Of a stretch of DNA of 64,000 nt, positions 47,701 to 56,898 are shown piece after piece. This DNA comes from Cyprinodon diabolis (taxonomy: Eukaryota > Chordata > Actinopteri > Cyprinodontiformes > Cyprinodontidae). Under the pieces are notes generated by a model. The model saw only the letters and a program-made list of their open reading frames with translations, had not been told where the DNA came from and ran no database searches. Within the stretch, counting starts at the first letter, position 1. Each line of letters opens with the position of its first letter. The stretch is from NCBI GenBank assembly GCA_030533445.1, contig CM060066.1, positions 35,224,235-35,288,234 on the forward strand. The letters are read 5' to 3'. The position numbers and the translations under genes are program-made.

Positions 47701-50700
47701 GGCTCAATCTTCAAGAGATTCCTTCAATCGCAGTAATGATTTATTAAAGGGAGACACGAGTTATGAATCACTTGGTAAAAGTGTTTCCATCAGCACAAAC
47801 TCCTCATGAGACTCACTGAACAGCAGCCATTTATTTACCATTATCTACTAAAATCAATCACAATGCGAACACACTTTCACAGATGCAAAGTGAGATGCAT
47901 GTACTGTACAGGCAATAAACAATGCACCAGGCATGATCAGCCATGGGATTTTTCTGGATAAATGTGTAGATTTTTACTTGTGGGGGAGTTCCTGTGGGTT
48001 TAGCATGCTGCCATTGATAACTCTGATAAAGTGTTGGGAACTGAACTGGGCAAATAACTGTATCAGGTAGACCTCAAGCTCAGATGCAGAGTTCAAGATT
48101 AATGTTTCTGCTGACTGCAGCATTTCTGATTCTCAGCTGAATAGACAGTGAATGTGTTCAGGCTGCACTGGAAACATGCTATGCTGTTAATTTACTCTAA
48201 AGCACTACAAGGAATCAGACTCTCCACAATGTACAACTCATTTCTATTTCAAATTATATTGGGAGGTTAAAATTGATATTTTAAGGAAGAAATTGTCCAC
48301 AATCCAAAATACTTTCTAAACTAATGTAATTATTAAAAGGTTGGTTATATTTCTGCACTTGTTTACCTTTAGTTATAAAATAATAGAACACATTTGATGT
48401 ATTCTTAGGCAAATACATCAACACAGTATTCTACTTTGTATAATATGCATGACTGCTAGGGATGTAAATAAACAATGGACTTATGATTATTTTCGCTTAA
48501 TGGTTTATTAGATTAACCTCTGCTTAAAAGGTATTACTTTAGGTGTTGTAATTAACTCTGCTACCTCAGTGGTATTTGTAAGAAAAGCGATGCAAGAGAA
48601 GAGGTATGGTAGAGCTGAAATATTGTCCAATCCAGAGTACAGTCCAGGATTATTTAATGGCGAGGCGACAATGATGGAGAATGCACAGAGGTTGTTTTTA
48701 ACACCTAATGCACTCCTTAACTTATCACTTAAAGGGCAACCTTTTAACAGTGTTGCATCACAGAGCAGAATATTCTCCTGTGATTGGAAGGTAGGCAAGT
48801 GATTACAGAAAAGATAGGGGTATTATGTGAAACGTTTGGAACATAATGTAAATGGCATACTCACAATAAACACTATGGCTTTTTGGTGTTCAGGCACTTT
48901 ACTGTATAGAGCCAAGTTTCTACATTCATCTGAGAGAAATAATAATCCCCATGTGCTGCTTCCTGCAGCACTTTTTAAAAATGCTGCTTTTTTTAAGATT
49001 CAGTCAATATTTAACACATTTGGAATTTTCAGGATATTTTAACAAAGGTTTTTAACAAAATGGCCTCTTATTAATCATTAATCCCATTAATCAGTAGTTG
49101 ATCGATACAATAAATTAACTGTAGATTAATTAAAATGACAAATACAAGGATAGGTAGTCATGTTGTTGAACTAGTGAAGGAAGGAAGGAAGGAAGGAAGG
49201 AAGGAAGGAAGGAAGGAAGGAAGGAAGGAAGGAAGGAAGGAAGGAAGGAAGGATCTACTCAACCGCAATAGCTTGCTTTAACAAAGATACATTTTACTCT
49301 TCAGCTGTTACACAGTCTACATTTCAGAGTTGGTATATAATGCAAATTTAGGAGAAACATTATCTAAATGATTCACAGTGAGTGGTTAACAACATTGTTT
49401 CACGAAACAATGAAGTCATAGATGTTAGCACAATTCTGTCAGTTGGCCTCAACCTGTAAGTATTTTTGTGCATCTCACACCCTGAAGGGAAATCAGGTCA
49501 AGCTAAAAAAACAAATGTTTATTTTTGTTTAACATTCAAGATTGTTCTTTCTGCATGGAATTTATATGTTCTCCCAGTGAATGGGTAGGTTCCAGTGTCC
49601 AAAAGCATGACATTAGATTGATTGGCTGATAGCTCATAAGAGTCTGTGTCATTTTCTCTTTTGGGTAAAAGGGCACCAGCCCAACACCCCCACTGCAAAA
49701 ACTTTGCAAGGATCAAAGGGTATAGTCAATGAATGGACTGATAGAGGGAACATTTTATATCAGCAGACTTACTTTTATGATCCTTAGGACAGTCATAGTC
49801 AGTGTGTCTTGACACTCCCTGAAACAGCAAAAACTGAGTTTGTTAATGTAAAACATTTCAACAGGAGCTCCATGTTAGAAAAAGCAGCACTATTCAGATA
49901 GGCTACCCAGTGTTTTGTGTTTGCATGTACAGACCTGATTATTTCAGCAGCTTGCTCTGGTGTTAGGTCATCGACAGCAATGTCATTGATCTTCACAAGC
50001 TGGTCACCAGGGACAAGTCGACCATCTGCAGGACCACCTGGACACACAAAACCTCCTCGTATCGTCATGCCTGAGGGGGTTTCAATTTGCCTTAGCACAT
50101 AGAGCTCATGAGTGCTGATGACAGGCACCAGCTTGTATTCTAGTCATTTCCTTTCATCTTACGCCAATAGATTATTTTTCACCCTGCTTTCTAAAGAGCT
50201 CGTCTTCCCACCACCGGAATATTAGCAGCACGTTTATCGCTGTACGTGTTTGTTAAAATGTATCAGCAAAATAATACTAACCTCAAATTTAGGATATGAA
50301 GTTGACAAAATATAGCAATGCCACAAAGACCAAGAGGATTTAAAGCAATAGATTAGAATCTAAACTAGATTTTCTCCAGATTGACTTATAGCAATATTTA
50401 AGTGCTTATTAAAGAAAACAAAGTTTTTGTTTTTATAACATGTTTTCTAAATAGTTTAACTTTTCCATAGGTAGACCAAAAAAACAACACAAACTAAGTG
50501 AACTAAAATAAAATCTCAATACAGTTTTTTATGTAGCCACATGAATAACAACCTCCTGTGTGAAACTCAGTCAGGCTTTAGAGCAGGTCACAGTACCATA
50601 ACAGCTGCTGTGTCTGTTTTAAATTATATAATAAATGCCTTAGACAAAAAACATCATTGTGCCACCCTTTTCGTGGATTTGTCTAAGGCATTTGACTCTG

Positions 50701-53700
50701 TCAAGCACCAACTACTTTTAGCCAGACTCTGCAAGCGTGGAATAAGTGACTCTGCCATAGTGTGTTCTCTCAGACAGAACACAATGTATCTACGTGGACG
50801 GACTTAAATCTGACTTTTTGGAAGTGACTAAGGGAGTTCCTCAAGGTTCAATTTTGGCACCTGCCCTGTTCACTATTTTTATAAATGACGTTGGAAATAA
50901 CTTGAAATCTGTCAAATTTCACCTCTATGCTGATGACACCATAATATATTCAATTGCCTCTTCAGTTAACAATGCCTTGAATGATCTTCAGTCTGCTTTC
51001 CATCAACTTCAGGTCTCCCTAAATCAGCTGAAGTTGGTCCTAAATGTAAAAAAGACAAAATTCATGACATTCTCTAAAGCTCGCTCCCAAAACTCACAGC
51101 ATCACGGCATAGATCTTAAGTGGAGAAGAAATAGAGATTGTGTCCTGTTATAAGTACCTGGATATCTGGATAGACGGCAAATTGTCTTTCACAACACATT
51201 TAGATAATATGTTAAAAAGGCTGAAAGCCCTGCTCAGCTTTTAGTACAGACAAAAATCCTCTTTGATTCCCTGAGTGAGGAAAAGACTTGTTCAGACCAC
51301 CTTCCTTCCTGTTCTGGACTATGGAGACATCATATATATGAATGCTGCCTCCTCAGCTCTCCACTCCCTGGATATAGTTTATCACAGTGCTTTACGTTTC
51401 ATCACCAACTCTGCCTTCAGGACTCATCATTGTGAACTGTATGCTCGTTTCATGGCCCTCTCTAAGCCTCAGAAGACAACATCATTGGCTTACTTTTATT
51501 TACAAGGCCATCCTGGGTAAACTCCCTCCATACCTGTGTCACCTCATTTCTGTAGCTAACAGTGGTTACAACTCACGCTCTTCAAGTTGTATTCTTTACA
51601 CTATTCCCAGGATCAACACAGATCTTGGCAGAACATAATTTTTCTATGTAGCACCATGGTCGTGGCACAATATTCAAAACTCCCTGCAATTATGGACTCT
51701 AATTCCGCTACAGCATTTTAAATCAGTATTGAAAACCGCTTGCACAGAGAATTGTAATTGTTTTTCTAGAGTCTAGTTTATGATTGATTTTATTATGTTG
51801 TTCTGTGTTTTTATATGTCTTACTGTACTGTTGCCTCTTGGCCAGGTCTCCCTCGAAAAAGAGATTTTATCTCAAGGGACTTCCTGGTAAAATAAAATAA
51901 AAATAAATAAGTAATCAATCTAACTGTATTGTCTCTGTAAAGTGCCTTGATATGACGTGTTGTAAAGTTGCGCTCTATAAATAAACTGACTGAATTGAAT
52001 TAAGTACCTTTTAAAACAGCTACACCTCTTGGTGCAGGTCTTTCGCAGCTTTAACATCTGGAGATTAGAATGTTTACTTATTTTCATAGAAAAGTAGACC
52101 AATCTGAATTAAATTGGTGTAGACAATAAATCAGAATTTTAAAAACATTTAAAAAAATCACCTCCTTTTCACATGTTTGTTGTGTCTCTGATATGTTTTT
52201 TGGATTCTCCAACATGAGGGGATCTAGGCATCTTGAACACCTTTCTGATTAGTGATCTCCTTACCCAGTGATCCCAGTTTCCAGTTTTGCAGAACTCTAT
52301 ATTTTTGAAGTAATGGACAGTAAATTTGAAATATGTATAGTTTGTGATATTGTTCCATAACCTAAAACTGCCCTTAATTTTTCAACAAATTTACAACCAA
52401 CCTGTCAGCTGTGTTCATTAGTCTTCATGACAGTCTTTGATTACCAAGGTTCTCCAACAGATGTCTATGGACTGCACAGGTGCTTTCCAAACACAGTTGG
52501 TGTATTTCCTTTGTGTTATTTGAGCTTTTATTGTCGTTACAATGTGGAATTGTCACAAGTACAGAGCAATGATATGAACTCTCTGCATTTAATCCATCCC
52601 CTGCTAACATTGTATACTTTTGTTTGTATCATCTAGACAAAGCCTAATATACAATAAAGAATGGGACGGTGGAAATATAGTAGAAGAAAAAAATCAAAGG
52701 ACTTAAATACTTTTATTTAGATTCGTAAATCAGATTAATATAGGTTCCTTTTTGCTGCTCAAGATTTTTATTTTTTCAAACGAATTGTTTAAAGATAAAA
52801 TAAAAACCTAAACCTGATTTAAATATATTTTTCCTAATAATGGTCTACTTTTTGCATATCTATCAAGTAAATAACCCCCAAAATATGCACTGCAGTGTAT
52901 ATGAAAACTTTAAGGTTCATTGACACTTTTGCAAATTATTATGTTTAATACAAAATCCAATCTTTTCCTCCTTCCTGCACATCACCATCATCCCTTACCT
53001 ATGTTGTCACCATGGCTGTTTTTTAAATTAACTGGCTGCTTCAGTAATGAGGTGAGGATTTCTCGCCCCTGTCAGAGTTGTGAATTGATTACAGATACTC
53101 CTTGTAGTTGCACCTTGTTGGACATGTCTCTCTGTCCTTTGCTAAAGCGGTTACAGAATGTATTATGCAGCAGATCCCTGTGAAACAAATATAAACAGGA
53201 GAATATTTAATGTCCATTGCTTAAGAGAAAGATAAAACAAAAGACGAAACCCCTGCCTTGAAAGTTTAAAATGGTTGAGTTCACATTATACAATAAATCT
53301 AAGCTGAATTAAAATAAGCAGCAAAGAACATCCTATCAGCCCCTCCATAAAAAAGTAGAAATTAAATTATCACTAATGTCACAGTTTTCTTCCAGCCTCC
53401 TTAGGTTTACTTTATCTACAGAAAAATCGGCTGTTTTTAGCCTTCAACAACAGATGGCTCTCAGACATGAGACATTACTTGATCTTTTCTGTAAACAGTA
53501 TGGACAGATGCAGGTTACACTGATAGCTCTAAGATGCTTTTGAACAAAGGAGTCACATTTCACTGTCAGCAGCCAGGGACACAGTCAGAGAAGGAAAGAT
53601 AACTGAGCCGGGACTCAGAGGGACCAGTGGACTAAAAGGATTCTGTAAATTTACAGCTGGGTACTAACATGGTTTTAGTCTTATTAGATAATTTGCCATT

Positions 53701-55305
53701 TTATGAATTAGTGGTGTTGAGTTAAATGGCTTCTCTAAATTCTCCTTAGGTGTGAGTATGTGCATGAGTGGTTGTTTGTCCTGTTTGTTTCTGTGTTGCT
53801 CTGCTATGGAGTGGCGACCTGTCCAGGGTGTACCCCGCCTCTCGCCCATTGACTGCTGGAGATAGGCACTAGCACCCCTCGTGACCCCACTCGGGATAAG
53901 CATGTTAGAAAATGGATGGATGGATGAATTAGTGGTGGATTCATCAGTTGATCACAATATACCTGTCATGATCTGACCTGTTTGCTCTCCCTTAATTAGT
54001 CATTCCTTTCACCTGTCTTTTTTCCCTCCCTGCCTCAATTATAATTTATTCCTCTCACCTGTTTCCTCTTGGTTATATTCAGTTCAGCCTGAGCATTCGG
54101 GGCCAGATCATTACTTGTCTTTCTGTTAGACTCTTTGTCTGAGTTTTTGCCTTGGTTCGTGTCCTGGATCCTAGCAGCCAGTGGAAAGAGGGTTTTAGTG
54201 TTTGTCTCGTCTCCTGATCGTCCACTGTTCCTTCCCTGCGGATTCCTCTTGGTTTTTGGCTCAATATGTGGGGAGGTTCAGTTTTAATCCAGTAAGCCTG
54301 GCTCCAGGGAGGAGACCAGTTTAAAGTCCTGCTTCAAGTTCCAGTTCCACGTCCTGTCTCGGCTACCCTCTTCCATTGAGCCTGCCTGTCTGCACCTGAT
54401 CCTGTCTGCTCCTGTGCGTGACCACCTGGTCATGCTTCTGGTCCCAGTCAGACTCTGAACCCTCCTGGGAGCTCCATAAATCCAGATGAAGCTATCCCAT
54501 TACATGCAGTACATCTTGAAAACATAAAAACCGGGATGACTCGTAACTTTCTACTTCTGGATACAGACAAAATAGAAGTTATATTCTTTGGATCAGAGTC
54601 TTTGAAAAAGAAGCTGATTAGTCAGTCACTTCATTTGGATGGAATTAAACTGAGCACAGATAACAAAGTAATTAACCTTGGTGTTATTTTCAATCAGGAC
54701 CTGTCATTTAAATACCATATCAAAGAGGTTCTAGAATTTCCTTCTTCCATCTGCACAATATTGCAAAAATTAGAAATATTCTGTCTAGAGGTGATGCTGA
54801 GAAACTAGTCCATGCATTTGTTACTTCAATGTTGAACTAATGTAATTATTTACTATCAGGAAGTCCACAAAGTCTATTCAAAAGCCTTCAGCGGATCCAA
54901 AATGCTGCAGCCAGAGTTCTGATAAAAATTAAAAATAGAGATCATGTTTCTCCTATCCTAGCTTCTCTTCCTTGGCTTCCTGTTAAATCAAGAATAAAAT
55001 TTAAAATCCTCCCTCTTACGTATAAAGCCTTAAATGGCCACGCTCCATCTTATATCAGAGATATTATCGTTCCTTATGTTAAGCACTTTGCTCTCAATCG
55101 GCAGGTTTAGTATCGGTTCTTAGAATTTCCAACTTCCAAGAATGGCAGGCAGACGTTTTAATGGCTCAGAAATCATCTACTTAAATGTTTGTTTCCTAGA
55201 CAGTCACCAGTTGAGCTAGTTTACTGTTACCTAAGGAACATGTGTTCCTTATATAATGCAACACTACAATGGCAATAACTTGTGCAATGTATAACATGCA
55301 ATTAC

Positions 55306-55386
<81 letters not shown>

Positions 55387-56813
55387 GCTATATAAGTGCT
55401 TTCAGAAAGAATCTACCTCCTCATTTCCTCTTATATTTTTCATGGATCAGTGCAACCATCTTTGATTCTCACTGACCCCACAGATATTTCAGATATAAAT
55501 AAAAAAATAGAGTTTAAATTCTAAAAAAAACAGAAGAGCAGCCCAAATTAAATTGTCAGATTAGATCTGTTGCCCTAGTTGTAACTTTTAGTATCAAAGT
55601 CAGAGGGATTGGAAACAAAAGCACAGGATAATTTAGACCTTAATCCGTATGAAAAAAAACAAAACTAACAACAAAAACAAAACAAGAAAAACGACAATTT
55701 ACAAGGTATGTATACTTTTTCTTCTGTTACAAAATCTATTTAAAATAGTTTGAATACTGTGGCTGCAATTGAAATGAATTTGTTAAGGAAAAAAAATTTG
55801 GTTAAAGTTAAACTAAATCTTCCTTACAATATTCCCTTACATCTCTGCATACACACACACCCTCTGACACATGTTAGTAGTGAATTCTTCAGATAGGAGG
55901 AAGTGCCTGAACTGTCTTACCATTCGTCTTATCCATCTTAAAGCTAATACGCTATAAAATACATATAAACACATCCAGAAAGACAAACAGAGACTGTGAG
56001 GGTCTCTAGGGTTTTGCTGTTTTTTTGGTGTGAGTGAGATTCCTGTCACATAAAGGATCTCTGCTGGTGGCTGGGCCGATCAGTGTTGCTGCACACCTGA
56101 GAACATTTCATAATTAAGATGAATAGCATGTAGACAGGAGATAATCATTCTTCACCAGATTTCCCCCTGATGGTATTCCAGCCAAAGACCTAAACCAGGA
56201 AAATCCCTATTGTGGAAAAAAAATATCTTCTTGTGAAACTCTTCAATGGGGACTCAGTTATTTTTCCTCAGTGTGTGTGTGTGCAGCAGTTCACAGTCTT
56301 CATCAGTACCACCGCTCTTGGATTCATCCACATTCTCCTGAACCTCTGGGGTAAAGTCTGAATCAAACCCCTACAGATCCATGCTACCTCCCTACATCTC
56401 TTAAGTCATCAATTATCATCAACCAACTCCTTCCTGATTGGTCTGCTTTCTCTCCTCAGAAAAACCAGAACGTTCACCTGACTTCCTGCAGTTCTCAGCT
56501 TCCAAATTCTTGTTGCTTTTGTAAATAACATGCTTAAATTCCCTGGTTCTCGGTGTAAATCTGCGTGTGGGTCACAAAACTTCACACCAACACGACAGAT
56601 ATTAGTGCCGAGCAGCACTTCCTTTTAGTAATGTAATTTTGTGCGCATCTATGCAGCATCAGTGTACAGTAGAAGCCCCAGCTGAAGGATTTCATTTTGT
56701 ACCAAAAACAAATACAGCTCAAGTTCCTGCTTTAATATGCAAAGAATAAATTTTTATGCAAATTAGAAGTAGTGAGGTACTGGGGATGGTGAAGACAATT
56801 GGCAGGAAATGCC

Positions 56814-56898
<85 letters not shown>

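Noticed and set aside
48508..48798. 96-codon minus-strand ORF that might be an extra frmpd1 exon
   Set aside because: Flanking exons 4 and 5 join in phase 0 without it, and it carries no FERM or PDZ sequence.
55269..55475. ORF with a long YIYIYI run (also at 56719-57205)
   Set aside because: Translation of (TA)n arrays; not a protein.
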